A DNA stretch of 42,872 bases from Thermoplasmata archaeon (lineage in GTDB: Archaea > Thermoplasmatota > Penumbrarchaeia > JAEHCK01). Positions 16,684 through 27,100 of the stretch are shown here, one piece after another. The notes under the pieces are model-generated. The model did not search any database. It saw only the letters and a list, made by a program, of their open reading frames with translations, and was not told the DNA's origin. The translations under genes were made by a program, and so were the position numbers. The stretch is taken from NCBI GenBank assembly GCA_020696345.1, contig JAEHCK010000026.1, positions 1 to 42,872 of the forward strand, read 5' to 3'. The number at the start of each line of letters is the position of its first letter. The first letter of the stretch is position 1.

Positions 16684-17665
16684 ATTTCTCAATACCTCCA
16701 TTTTTAAACCATTCTATTGTTTTTATCAAACCATTTTCAAGAGATATTTTTGGTTTCCATCCCGTTAATTTTTTAATTAAATCAATATTGGGAGTTCGGA
16801 ATTTTGGCTCAAATTTATATTTATCAACAAAATAGTAATTTGATTTTTTATTTTGTAATTCATTAATCAGATTCGCAAGTTTTAAAATTGAGATAGGTTC
16901 TGGGTTACCAATATTAATTGTTAGATCTGTAATATCTTTTTCAATCAATTTAAACAATCCGTTAATAAAATCATCAATATAACAAAAAGAGCGCTCTTGT
17001 AAACCATCACCATGAATTCTTAATTGTTCTTTTTTTAATGACCAATGAATAAAGTTTGGAATTACTCTACCATAATTGGTTTTAAGATCCATATTGGAAC
17101 CATATATATTGAATGGCCTAATAACAAGATATTTTAAACCTTTTTTTCTACAATAATTAATTGTTAATTCCTCTCCAAAACATTTTCCTATAGAATATGG
17201 GCTTCGTTTTTTATTCAAATAAAGACAACTTAATGAGTTCTCTTCAAATCCTCTATATGGTAAAACAATATGATCCCCATAAATCTCTGAACTTGAAAAA
17301 TATATAAATTGAGCTTTGGATTTTTTTACTATATTCATTAAGTTTAAATTTCCTATCGAATTAACCAATAAGGTCTCTAATGGATTTACTTCATAATCAG
17401 TAGGATTGGCAATAGCAGCTAGATGCATTACCAAATCAAATTTCTCATTAACTTCATCAATAATTTTTTCATTATTTATGTTATCTTCAATAATTAATAA
17501 TCTATTATCATTAATTAAATTTTCAATATTTTTTATACATCCTGTCGTAAAATTATCGATAATAACTACTTTTTTTACTTTTTTTCTGGACAATAAATAT
17601 TTAACAATATGACTCCCGATAAATCCTGCTCCACCGGCAATTAGAAATCTATAATGTTTAACCAT
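16619..17665 (-). CDS. NAD-dependent sugar epimerase/dehydratase
   Basis: A 348-residue extended short-chain dehydrogenase acting on nucleotide sugars. It has the Rossmann motif GGAGFIGSH near residue 10, VMHLAAIANP, catalytic Ser in YFSSSEIYGD, and the YxxxK site in SPYSIGKCFGEE, then IRPFNIYG. The start at 17665 (MVKHYRF) follows GGGGGT and makes the Rossmann strand N-terminal. The open frame to 17734 overlaps the NYN gene. The last ~25 residues overlap the glycosyltransferase, beyond the usual family end (…KTIEWFK). It probably supplies the activated sugar for the glycosyltransferase next to it. Confidence 0.85.
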   Translation of the reverse strand: MVKHYRFLIAGGAGFIGSHIVKYLLSRKKVKKVVIIDNFTTGCIKNIENLINDNRLLIIEDNINNEKIIDEVNEKFDLVMHLAAIANPTDYEVNPLETLLVNSIGNLNLMNIVKKSKAQFIYFSSSEIYGDHIVLPYRGFEENSLSCLYLNKKRSPYSIGKCFGEELTINYCRKKGLKYLVIRPFNIYGSNMDLKTNYGRVIPNFIHWSLKKEQLRIHGDGLQERSFCYIDDFINGLFKLIEKDITDLTINIGNPEPISILKLANLINELQNKKSNYYFVDKYKFEPKFRTPNIDLIKKLTGWKPKISLENGLIKTIEWFKNGGIEKYERKTIKSFNYSPNIHSISTT

Positions 17666-17702
17666 ATTACATACCCCCTTTTTTTGGTAAGTTATCAGAA
17701 AA

Positions 17703-18290
17703 TTATAAATTTTTCGTTCCTTTATTAAATTCATTCAAAAGATTTTTAATACTTATGAACTTGCATCCAATCTTTTTGGCGTTTTCAGTATTTAAGATAT
17801 CAATAATACACTTAGCAGTTTGATTATTATTTGGATCATTATCAAAAATAACAATCACTTGTTTCTTCAATTTAATCAATCGTTCAATGGCAGGCAAATA
17901 ATCTTTATCCCCAGTCACTAGAATGAAAGTCTCAAGACATTGATCTTCATACGCTGTGGATATTAAATCCTCCAATAAACGGGCGTCAACTAACGTTTTT
18001 CTGTTTTGGTTCCCATTATTCAAATATGTTTTTGCCTCACAGGGGATGGGTGTTACTAGATGTCTATTATCTTTTTTTCGTAATTCGTTTCCTATTTGGG
18101 CTATATAGTCAACCGAGAAAAAGACTCTTATAAATTTTATTTTACCTTGGTTTTCTGCAAAATCTTTAATTATTTGCATATACCAATCTTTAATCTCAAC
18201 ATGCGTTCGTTTAATCTGACTCCAGGCTTTGCCTATATTTTCATGATCGATCCAAATTCCAATTTTTGTAGAATTTTCGTTTTTTATCAT
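17703..18290 (-). CDS. NYN-domain (LabA-like) protein
   Basis: A 195-residue PIN-like NYN protein, probably a metal-dependent ribonuclease. Acidic motifs occur in order: GIWIDHENIG (D15), VDARLLEDL in the middle, TGDKDYLPAIERL with the conserved D's, and VIVIFDNDP. No partner domain is attached. It lies 37 nt before the epimerase and may share its transcript, though its role with surface sugars is unclear. A second NYN protein, with a LOTUS domain, is at 41026-41790. Confidence 0.75.
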   Translation of the reverse strand: MIKNENSTKIGIWIDHENIGKAWSQIKRTHVEIKDWYMQIIKDFAENQGKIKFIRVFFSVDYIAQIGNELRKKDNRHLVTPIPCEAKTYLNNGNQNRKTLVDARLLEDLISTAYEDQCLETFILVTGDKDYLPAIERLIKLKKQVIVIFDNDPNNNQTAKCIIDILNTENAKKIGCKFISIKNLLNEFNKGTKNL

Positions 18291-18843
18291 ATTTATTTCT
18301 CCTGCAGAACATGTGGCGCATCGACTACAGTTGCAAGAATAAGCTTAAACCTAGATCTAAACCTAAATCCAAATAATAATCCTAAAAGTGTTACCAGATC
18401 TAACTTTCAATGTTCTTAAGAACATCTTCTTAATCGACTCTGGCTCCTACTTAAGCTTTATAAATTTTACAAAACTCTTCACATGAAACATTACCAGACT
18501 TACCCCATATCAAGTACCTACAAATCCTTTCCTTTCACATCACAAATCCGGGTATCGTAGGGTTCTCCGAGACCGAATTATTGCCATGTTACTACAAAAA
18601 TCTGCTACTATATTCTATGAATCTTTATCTGCAATCTGTAACTGAGTCATAATTCCTAATTCTTAGCACATATCATTGCTTTTGCATTGTAATCTTAGTT
18701 TGCGACTGCGGTAAAACGCCTTTGTTCTACAATGACCAGGATAAGTTTATTGTGTATAAATATTTTTTCTTCCGGATGGTGCAATTGTGTACTGAGCAGA
18801 CGGGTCCTGGGGTCAGGCTAGGGGCGGAAGTGTGGGATTAATA
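18291..18843. other. Noncoding interval between NYN and mazG genes
   Basis: I see no convincing open frame, tRNA or CRISPR unit. The left end has degenerate CCTAAATCC-type low-complexity sequence (about 18340-18385). A TATA-like stretch lies near 18735-18755. The right end (18790-18840) is a GC-rich block with AGGGGCGGAAG, loosely like blocks at 29113-29166, 33764-33815 and 40925-40950. Confidence 0.5.
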
Positions 18844-19197
18844 TTATTGTAATTCCGAATGTTTTTTCCTCTCTCCCATCTCCTTCTCCACCGGATATTT
18901 CTCAGCGTTGAGCTTAATCTTATCGTTAACGATCGCAGCTACATCCACATCGACCGCATTCGCCAGGCTAAGACAATATATCAATACATCCGCCAGTTCC
19001 TCTTTCACCCTCTCAAGCTTCTCCTCGTCCATATCCTCCTTGATCCTCCACTGGAAGATCTCCAGCAGCTCGGCGGCTTCGATGGAGATGCTCACCGCCA
19101 GGTCCTGGGGTGTGTGGTACTGGCCCCAGTCGCGGTCGCGTTTGAAGCGTTCGACGGAGTCCTTCAGTTGCTGAATAGTAGTTGAATTATCATCCAT
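18844..19197 (-). CDS. mazG: MazG-like nucleotide pyrophosphohydrolase, intact copy
   Basis: A 117-residue protein of the all-alpha MazG-like family, which removes pyrophosphate from (often non-canonical) nucleoside triphosphates. The metal-binding pattern ExxE-12-28-ExxD is seen as EAAELLEIF, then KEELADVLIYCLSLA, and finally a NDKIKLNAEKYPVEK lysine-rich end. GGGGAGAGAG lies just before the ATG. Its codon use is less AT-rich than the flanking operons. Three relics of the same gene lie at 29200-29858, 37576-37620 and 42034-42500. This is the only complete copy. Confidence 0.85.
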   Translation of the reverse strand: MDDNSTTIQQLKDSVERFKRDRDWGQYHTPQDLAVSISIEAAELLEIFQWRIKEDMDEEKLERVKEELADVLIYCLSLANAVDVDVAAIVNDKIKLNAEKYPVEKEMGERKKHSELQ

Positions 19198-19273
19198 GGC
19201 TCTCTCCCCTCGGATTAATTTAATAGTAGATTGGGGAATCGTTTATCCCCACATAAGATTTACTGATGAACTT

Positions 19274-20998
19274 TCATTTTGGTTTGCCAATTAGTTCAAC
19301 CAGATCATCTATTTCTTGTTTTGAAAAATATTTCTGATATCTACTCAATATAGTATCAATCATGATAATGTACATCCAGAGTGCATTATCCAATAAAAAA
19401 ATCTCTTCTTCTATTAATCTTTCGTTTTTATAAGACGATATAACTTCTGAAGGATGTGAATATAAAGATAGGATGTCTGCCAGCTCGTGGAACATCCCTT
19501 TGATATCCTTATCTTTGTTTATTGTATCGTAATCTATTTGCTTGTGAATGAACGATGGTGCGAACAATTTCGAAGAGGTATAATTCTTACCATCAATAAG
19601 ATCGAATATCTCATGCGGGTATCCCTTTTCTCGAAGGTAAGAAATAAAACCGTCGTAATCCAACTTTATGTACCACTTTGTATCTTCGCTGTTGACGGTC
19701 CTTTGGATGCACAACTGCTGAAAATCGCCCCATCTTTCGACCTCGTAAGGATGCTGATGAAAGTACAATACCAATTGTGCGGATTCGACAATTAAGCGTA
19801 GTATGGCTTGTGACTCGGAGTACTTGCGGTAATAATTCAGATCAGTGATCGTATGAACTAAGATGCTGTTATTGAATAAAATTGCAGACAATATGGTAAG
19901 CAATTCTTTATTCTCTATCCCCTCAATTTCATTGATGTCTACATTACTGATAATATGTATCATTTTATTAGAGATTTCACGATATCTTTTCTCCAAATCA
20001 AAATAGAAATTCGTTCGCTCAGGGTTCTGTCTTTTTTCTGTCTGGTACTCCTTAACGAGGTCGTCTCGAAGTGGACGGTTTGCGTCATGGACAATTCTGC
20101 ACCCTTTGTGAACTGGTAACTGGATAAAGCCCTTGTTTTTTATGTCTTGGATTTTCTCTTTGTCATCGTCTGAAGATTCACTCATCTTGTCGATGAGTTT
20201 ATTAAACGCATTTTTATCTAACACCTTTAACATTGACAACAGCGATAATTGGATTTCGTTAGTAGCTTCTTCAGAGATGATTGGCTGGATCTCCTGGAAA
20301 ATTATTTTCAACACAATCTCCGTGAAACTCAATGCTGTTTTCAGGTATTCTAATTCTACTTCTATATCCTTATCTATTAGCTCGAAAATGGTAAACGAAA
20401 GGTGTACGTCCTTGCTAAATATATCGTAGTAAATATCCGACAACAATATTAGGTCAATGTTTGTAACATCAGTGAAGTATCTTTCATAGTCCACATTCCA
20501 GCGTATAAAACTTGGATTGAATTTCAGTGCTTCTTTATAATATTTTTGTGTTAAATGTGATGTATCCCGGTAACCTTTTTTCTTGATATGCTTTTCGAAT
20601 TCTTCGAAAGTTTGATAGATATAATCAAAATATGTTTTCGTATCAATTTTTAACACCTTGTTGATCAACATTGTCTGAAAATCATTCCATCTCCTAGCCT
20701 CATCTGGGTATTTATCAAAATATAGAATTAACAGCATAATTTCCATCATGCTTCTCAAAAAGATGCTTGCTCCGCGATAATTCCTATTTGTATTCATCAT
20801 AATCACGGAATCAGCAAGGCTATAAAAATGCCAATGCAGATTGATCATTGCAACTAATTTTGGATTGCTCTGGTTGATAGATTCCATCATATTCTGGTCG
20901 ATTTCCTTAATTGCCTTAGGATATTTTTCATGATAAAACTGAAAAATCATGAATATCTCATCATATTCTTGTTCTTGTGGTGTGTAATTCTCATTCAT
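19274..20998 (-). CDS. Protein of two tandem DUF5677-like units
   Basis: 574 residues made of two related helical halves. Unit 1 (about 45-225) has FLRSMMEIMLLILYFDKYP, ARRWNDFQTMLINK, an FEEFEKHIKKKGY helix and FNPSFIRWNVDYE. Unit 2 (about 350-530) has ILRLIVESAQLVLYFHQHP, VERWGDFQQLCIQR, YDGFISYLREKGYP and FAPSFIHKQIDYD in the same order and spacing. The R...E...YF..P..RW.DF pattern is that of DUF5677-like proteins, of unknown function. The halves are joined by a charged helical linker. No membrane segment or catalytic motif is evident. It stands 76 nt upstream of mazG. Confidence 0.6.
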   Translation of the reverse strand: MNENYTPQEQEYDEIFMIFQFYHEKYPKAIKEIDQNMMESINQSNPKLVAMINLHWHFYSLADSVIMMNTNRNYRGASIFLRSMMEIMLLILYFDKYPDEARRWNDFQTMLINKVLKIDTKTYFDYIYQTFEEFEKHIKKKGYRDTSHLTQKYYKEALKFNPSFIRWNVDYERYFTDVTNIDLILLSDIYYDIFSKDVHLSFTIFELIDKDIEVELEYLKTALSFTEIVLKIIFQEIQPIISEEATNEIQLSLLSMLKVLDKNAFNKLIDKMSESSDDDKEKIQDIKNKGFIQLPVHKGCRIVHDANRPLRDDLVKEYQTEKRQNPERTNFYFDLEKRYREISNKMIHIISNVDINEIEGIENKELLTILSAILFNNSILVHTITDLNYYRKYSESQAILRLIVESAQLVLYFHQHPYEVERWGDFQQLCIQRTVNSEDTKWYIKLDYDGFISYLREKGYPHEIFDLIDGKNYTSSKLFAPSFIHKQIDYDTINKDKDIKGMFHELADILSLYSHPSEVISSYKNERLIEEEIFLLDNALWMYIIMIDTILSRYQKYFSKQEIDDLVELIGKPK

Positions 20999-21088
20999 TA
21001 GATCTACCTTTATTTTTCACATCTGTGAATTCTCATTTTTTAATATTAAAACTCTCATGGTCAATATCTTCCTGGATTCACTCTCATA

Positions 21089-22218
21089 TTAATTGTTATA
21101 TTTTTCAAACTCTTTCAATATTGATTTGTATCTTTTATATTTCAATGAGTCTTTTACCTTTCCAACCAACCTCGCTGAATCTGCCATCTTATGTTCTGAA
21201 TACTCATAACAATACATGAAATCCAATTTGGCTAATTTTACAAATTCTAATGTTTTTTTGAAATCCTTATCAGTCTCCCCAGGAAAACCTGTAATAATGT
21301 GAGTTCCTATCTTTAATTCAGGAACTGTAGCTTTTATTTTATTGATACACTCAAGCACACTATCGGCTTTATACGGCCTCCGCATGAGCTTCAAGACCTT
21401 ATCACTACCTGATTGACAGGTAAGCATATACAACCTAAATGCGCTCTATTATGGCTAAACAGCTCTAATACCTCATCTCTAGACCTAATGAACCAATGAA
21501 TATTAAAATCATGGAAAAATAGTTTATATTCTCCATCAATTTTAAAAATTTCCGTTAAAAGGTTTACAATATTGGAATGGTCATCCATTCCCCAAGCACC
21601 TGTATCTCCACCAGTAATAAAGAAGATTTCTTCTCCTTTTGATAATCCTAACTTAAATTCTTCAATAATATGGTCAAGAGGTTTGCTTCTAAGTTTACCT
21701 GTTGCTTTTTTAATTACGCAATAACTACAATTACCCAGGCAACCCGAATTGATCTTGATCTTAAATCCCTTTTTTGCCGTCTCGTATTCCTCCAGCGCAG
21801 GTGTTTTAAAATCCTCATGGATCTTGGTCCATTCTCTATGATCATAGATTGTTTTATTGGGATCTGGTGTATCAATTATTGATGTTGGTAAATTCAAATA
21901 TTGGTCTAGATCTTCCATGGATCTGGGTGAAAATACTCCAAGATCTCCTAGATCATCTAGCTTTGAAGAATCGATTGATGGCAAACACCCACCGATTATC
22001 AATTTTGCACCCTCCTTTTTCTTATTGTTCAACTCCTTAACTTTAACAAGAGATGCATCCTCAAAGGTATGTGTATATGCACATGTTACTACAATTATCA
22101 CATCCGCGCGTTCAACTTCTTCAGTTATTTGTCCACCATTAGATGATATATGATCTATGACCCGTTGCGCGTCTAATTTCCGTTTTTCACACCCAATAAA
22201 ATCCACTAAATATTTCAT
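21089..22218 (-). pseudogene. Radical SAM methylthiotransferase (MiaB/CDKAL1-like), frameshifted
   Basis: Two overlapping frames (21391-22218 and 21089-21433) form one tRNA methylthiotransferase. Frame 1 has the N-terminal MTTase domain (DFIGCEKRKLDAQ, VVTCAYTHTFEDA, IIGGCLPS) and the radical SAM CxxxCxxC in SGCLGNCSYC. It then reads RAHLGCICLPV and goes out of register. Frame 2 resumes CQSGSDKVLKLMRRPY, exactly where PVQSGSD is expected. One base is missing in the ten bases 21411-21420. The second half ends EFEKYNN without a TRAM domain. The start codon overlaps the upstream methyltransferase stop (TAATG). A sequencing error could explain the shift; otherwise the gene is recently inactivated. 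Confidence 0.8.
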
Positions 22219-22901
22219 TATTTTGCACCCCTTCTTTTTCGGAAGTTATATATCTTTTCAGAGATATCCTTTCGAACCATGATATAACTATTTCGTAACC
22301 GATCAAAAATAGTATTTTTCTCAACCTTGGTTGCATAAGTAATTGTATCTATAAAGCCAGAACTTTTAAATATAGCAGATTTAAATATGAATCTGTTTGC
22401 AACTCGCTTAGGACCCGGTTTACCCATTGTGTCATGTAAAGCAATAATTCCTCCTTCAACCAATTTCGGACACCATAATCGATAATCCAATTCTACCAAA
22501 GGATATTCATGAGCACCATCTATGAAAAGAAATTCGATCTTTTCATCTAACATTTTTTCTGCTTCTTCAGAGGTCATAACTAGATCGTTAACAATATCTG
22601 TTAGACCGAAATTCTGAATATTCTTTCTGAACTCATCATATGTCCACACTTTATCAATACGGTTTTTATGTTCAATCGAACCCGTATGCGGATCGATAGA
22701 ATACACTTTGCATTTGCTACCTAATTGTGAACCTTTACCCAATAAAACCGTAGATCTACCCTTCCACGCTCCAATTTCCACGATCACTCCTTTACATTTT
22801 TGGGCACTTTCAAATAAGAAATGACTTTCCTTTTCGGTCAACCACCCATCTATTTTAGATGATATTTGTATTATCTTTTGAAACTCATTCATATTATTCA
22901 T
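22218..22901 (-). CDS. Class I SAM-dependent methyltransferase (CmcI/Methyltransf_24 type)
   Basis: A 227-residue enzyme: SAM motif I is VIVEIGAWKGRSTVLLGKG, followed by VYSIDPHTG (acidic ribose-binding position), IEFLFIDGAHEYPLVELDYRLW and GGIIALHDT. This layout is that of small-molecule and sugar O-methyltransferases. It lies in a tight minus-strand operon, with an 8-nt overlap with the LOG-family gene upstream and a TAATG overlap with the methylthiotransferase downstream. With the glycosyltransferase further up the operon, methylation of a surface sugar is a plausible job. Confidence 0.78.
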   Translation of the reverse strand: MNNMNEFQKIIQISSKIDGWLTEKESHFLFESAQKCKGVIVEIGAWKGRSTVLLGKGSQLGSKCKVYSIDPHTGSIEHKNRIDKVWTYDEFRKNIQNFGLTDIVNDLVMTSEEAEKMLDEKIEFLFIDGAHEYPLVELDYRLWCPKLVEGGIIALHDTMGKPGPKRVANRFIFKSAIFKSSGFIDTITYATKVEKNTIFDRLRNSYIMVRKDISEKIYNFRKRRGAK

Positions 22902-23427
22902 TACTATTCACCAATTTATTAATTAATTCTATAATTTGGTTAATATTCTCAGCTCGGTTTATTTTTACATTTTGTCTTGAATCCAGCTTCTTACCAGCTA
23001 ATTTTGAACCCCAACCCTCTCCTATGTCCAGTGCAATGATTGATTTTTTTAGTTGCCAAGCAAAAGTGATCTCATTTAGTGTGCCAGCGCCACCACCGAT
23101 AACTACAACAACATCTGAGGATGCGATGATTATTTGGTTTCTGGCAAAATTTATACCAGTTGGAATTATAATATCGATATATGTATTAGCATCTTTTTTA
23201 TCAAGTCCTGGGAGAATACCAATAATGTCGCCATCTTGATAGTTCTCTGATGTCCTTGCACCCTTTGACGAAGCTTCCATCACACCACCGCAACCGCCAT
23301 TTATTATCCTATAACCATTGTCGATTAATTTTCTACCTAGTTCTTCGGCAGCCTCAAGCATGTTCTTCGTTGAGGTAGCTGTGTTCGAGCCAATTATTCC
23401 AATTTGGAGCTTTCTTTCATTTTTCAT
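22894..23427 (-). CDS. LOG/SLOG-family nucleotide-binding protein
   Basis: 177 residues of the TIGR00725/LOG family (often labelled lysine decarboxylase-like; real members are nucleoside-phosphate-binding Rossmann proteins). It has IGIIGSNTA at the start, IINGGCGGVMEASSKGA, IPTGINFARNQII and the signature GGGAGTLNEITFAW. It starts immediately after the stop of the upstream methyltransferase (0-nt gap) and overlaps the next gene by 8 nt. It may act in nucleotide metabolism or sense a nucleotide signal. The CARF protein at the head of this operon makes the second idea worth testing. Confidence 0.78.
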   Translation of the reverse strand: MKNERKLQIGIIGSNTATSTKNMLEAAEELGRKLIDNGYRIINGGCGGVMEASSKGARTSENYQDGDIIGILPGLDKKDANTYIDIIIPTGINFARNQIIIASSDVVVVIGGGAGTLNEITFAWQLKKSIIALDIGEGWGSKLAGKKLDSRQNVKINRAENINQIIELINKLVNSNE

Positions 23428-24108
23428 TTAAATCTCATCCTCGATATTTTTCACTACATCAAATATTAAAAAATCAGAAGAATAGTTATCATTTTCCAGA
23501 TCTTTACCAGGGGTTTCATACTTTCTCATGATCGTAAAACCAGAGTTTGATAAGAGGTTCTGGTATAGCTTCAAATGTCTATGAATATCAGTCCTTATTC
23601 TGTTTGTTGTTTTGATCTTTTTTTTATATTCAAATTTCGATCCAAGATCGCAATTCTCGGGCAAGAATCTATACTGGATCTCACTCTCTTTTACTTGAGT
23701 ATAATTAGGATTACAAACCGCAATGATCCCCCTACCATTTACTCTCATTAACTCATAAATATTTCTTAATACATTTTGAACCATTTCATCAGATTCAATA
23801 GTGCAAATGACCAGGGAGCAAAGTACGATATCAAATTTATGTTCCAATTGTTTAAATTGGTTTTCAAATTCATTTTCCGATAGATATCTCACGCTTTTGT
23901 CGATATGCTTTAATTTGTTTTCCTGAATTAGTTTATCAGAAATATCAAAAGCAGTCATGGTGTATCCTTTTTCTGCAAATTTTTGAGTTAGCTGACCGTC
24001 GCCACAACCATAATCAAATATAGTTTTTCCATCTATTTTTAATATTGATTCGATAATGATAGGATCTAAAACATCCACCTTGTCTTTGAATTTTATTTCT
24101 GATATCAT
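23428..24108 (-). CDS. Class I SAM-dependent methyltransferase
   Basis: A 226-residue enzyme with IFDYGCGDGQLTQKFAEKG (motif I), TAFDISDKLI (ribose-binding Asp), FDIVLCSLVICTI (motif IV region) and GRGIIAVCNPNYT. This is a Methyltransf_11/25-type fold, for which the substrate cannot be read from sequence. It begins 7 nt after the glycosyltransferase-deacetylase gene and abuts the LOG-family gene, so it belongs to the same operon. Confidence 0.78.
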   Translation of the reverse strand: MISEIKFKDKVDVLDPIIIESILKIDGKTIFDYGCGDGQLTQKFAEKGYTMTAFDISDKLIQENKLKHIDKSVRYLSENEFENQFKQLEHKFDIVLCSLVICTIESDEMVQNVLRNIYELMRVNGRGIIAVCNPNYTQVKESEIQYRFLPENCDLGSKFEYKKKIKTTNRIRTDIHRHLKLYQNLLSNSGFTIMRKYETPGKDLENDNYSSDFLIFDVVKNIEDEI

Positions 24109-24115
24109 ATGATCT

Positions 24116-27100
24116 TCACCATATCTCCCTTCCTATTGTGTCAGGGTCCAAAATATTTTTATTTGGATTGATAGTAAATAATTTTGTATAACCAACCTCT
24201 TTTGAGATTCTTTTCACATTATTATTCCACTTTCCATCTGGAAATGCGAGCCATGCACGACCTCCTAAATTCAAAATGGCATCTAGCGATTCTTGAAGCT
24301 CGGCTTTTACCCGTGTTTTACTCAGAACCCTCATGTCATGATGGAATTTACCATGGCTGGCAATTATCCAACCATCCTTTGATAAAGCTCTAATATCCGA
24401 GCTTGTGATATATAAGCCATTATTATTCTGTAAATCTTGTACATCCAATCTTGAAAAAAGGTAATTTAGGAATTTTTGTTGATCTTCATTTAAACTAGCG
24501 CGTAATTCATTTTTTAGATTGCCTGAGGCCAGTTGAAGGATATTTGCATAATTATGCCCCGGATCATAAATAAAGTTCAAGTCTGATTTAATATATTTTA
24601 TATCAATTTTTTTACCATTCAATTGAGATAGTAAACGATAATATCTATCGAACCAGTAAAAATATCCTTTATCCATGATCGACGATGAGATAAAAACCAC
24701 TGGTTGAAAAGCATCATTATTTCTAAAAAATTCCCTCATTAATAAAACATCTTTATATCCATCGTCAAAAGTTACCAATATTTTTTCGTTAGATTTTAAT
24801 TTATTTTTATTCCTTAATCTAGAGATAAGTTGAATTAACCTATTTTGCAAAGAATGAACCGACATTGAAAATCCAATTTTATATTGGATCCAGTGTGGAG
24901 TAAGATCTTTAATTTCAGATCTATGATTAAATACACGATGGAGACAAGGAACATAACTCCTATAAAAATCGGTCTTCCTGTTTTTGGAGTCATTCAAATT
25001 CGTTAATTGTGTTGAATATGTACTGATTTTATCATTTCTTTCATTACAATTATCAAATGATAGCTGATAATTATTATTCAACCTAGATAATGATTTATTA
25101 TGATCATGCTCAGTTAGAAATGATTGACTTATTTTTTTGTCTAAATTTTCTTTATATGAACGAATATTATCTGGTAATTCTTTTATGAATTCAAGAATTT
25201 CATTATTATTATATTTTTTTAGTTCTCGAATAAAATTATTTACATTTCTGTCTGTAAAAGTTGTTTCCATTAAATCAATTGTTTTTCTTATTTTATTATA
25301 TTGGTCTTTATTGAGCGTATTTTTTAATGTTTTTAATAATCCCCTTATTCTATATGAATTAAATTTGAAAAGTAATATTTTTTCTTTTAAATAATAATCA
25401 AAATATTCAGTGATCTTTTCAAGTTCTTTTCGATTATTAATTATGGAATAGAAATCTAAATCTTTATTTTTTAAGGACCATTCTTTGAAAAAAACATTCA
25501 ATGCACGAATAAATGAACTTCCATAAAAATCAGCTGTTAATTTTTTAAATGAAAAAACTTGGTTTGGTGATAATACTCTATTATGCCTAATATTTAGCTC
25601 AGATCTTGAAATGTTATATTTTCCAATATATTCATTTAGTAATAACCAAATGGTATCCCCGCGGCGTGATAATAATCCATTTATGAATGGAGAGATATTC
25701 GGAAATTCATTTAGACATTCATTGTTTAAAACCAATGTATTAGCTCCACGAACCACCATTGCGTGGCGATCTTTTAATGATTTTTGATTATCCCATATGA
25801 CTGGTCGGAATGGATTTCTACCTTTTGTGATCAATTGAAAATCATCTAATATTTGTAATATTCTTTGTTCATTGGGTATATTTCTGATTCTTTTCCATAA
25901 TGGTATTTCTAAATGATTAAAATGTAAACTTGAATTATCATAATAAAAATCAGGAAAATCTTTTTTAAATTTTAATCCAAAGCTTTCATCTACAGAACCA
26001 AATTCTGTATTATTATTCAAAAGATATTTGATATGATAAACTAAATCGAGAAGCTGGACCCTGAGCATACTTAATGTTGGGATCGAGGGCACCCCTGTAA
26101 CTCCACCAATAGCAATGTCGATCTTTTCTTCTTTTAATCTTTTTATCTCATTATAAATTTCTTGAGGCTCTAATCTCTTTTTATTTCCATCAGGAAGAAT
26201 ATAATCCAATCTAACATCATCATCAAGGATCCAAATTACTGAGCCAGGTAGTTTCAATGATTCTAAATAAAGATAATGATGTAATATTGTCCTATTTATT
26301 GATATATCACGATATTCATTTAGAATTTGGATGAAATCTCCAAAATCTCCATTTTTTGCTTCGTTGTTTATATCATATCTGGGTTTCATTACAATATCTA
26401 GTTTTGAAAACCTTTTTTTTGAGATCAAAGATTCCAAATATTGAGTGTTATTTGTATTGTCTAATAAAAAGACTCTTTTAATTAGATCAATATTTTTATT
26501 AATTGAAAGAATATCATTTAATAGATTCTTTGTTGATCGAATGTCAGTAACGATAAAACCGATTATTATTGGAATATTAAAAATTGATGATTGATTCATA
26601 AAATTATTTGTTTCTTTTTTCATTTTTTTATATCCAGTAAAAGTTTCATTAATCTCACAATTGAATAATTCAAGTGCCCTTTTTTTAAATTCCAGCCGGT
26701 CGTTATTAGACATTAATGGACCATATTTTCTATAGAAGGTTTGAAGCCCCTGTTTTTTTGCCTTTGAGCCAGGGGAAGACAATCTATTTATTTTAGAAAG
26801 TGCCATGTGGTGGACCAAATGTTTTTTAATAATCCCATATTTTGTATCTCCTAGAAAAAGAAGTCTGATACAAACATCACGATCTGTTGTGCTTTCTAAT
26901 GATTCATCAAAACCCCCACATTCAAGTAATTTGGAGAAACGAATGAACAAACTTGAACCTTGGATATTTGGATTGGTTTTATAAAAATCATTAATTCTTA
27001 GTTCAGTAGGGATATTGAGCTTTTTTCCGATAGGTTCCTTTGATTCGTGTCTTATTATTCCAGATATAGCCCAATCTAGTTTATCTTTTTTTACTTCATG

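Noticed and set aside
18420..18843. Possible tRNA or small RNA in the 18.4-18.8 kb gap
   Set aside because: I could not find a cloverleaf, a T-loop GGTTCRA box or a stable hairpin.
22859..23239. A 126-residue plus-strand frame over the LOG-family gene
   Set aside because: The opposite strand has the GGGAGTLNE signature in an intact gene; the plus frame has no motif.
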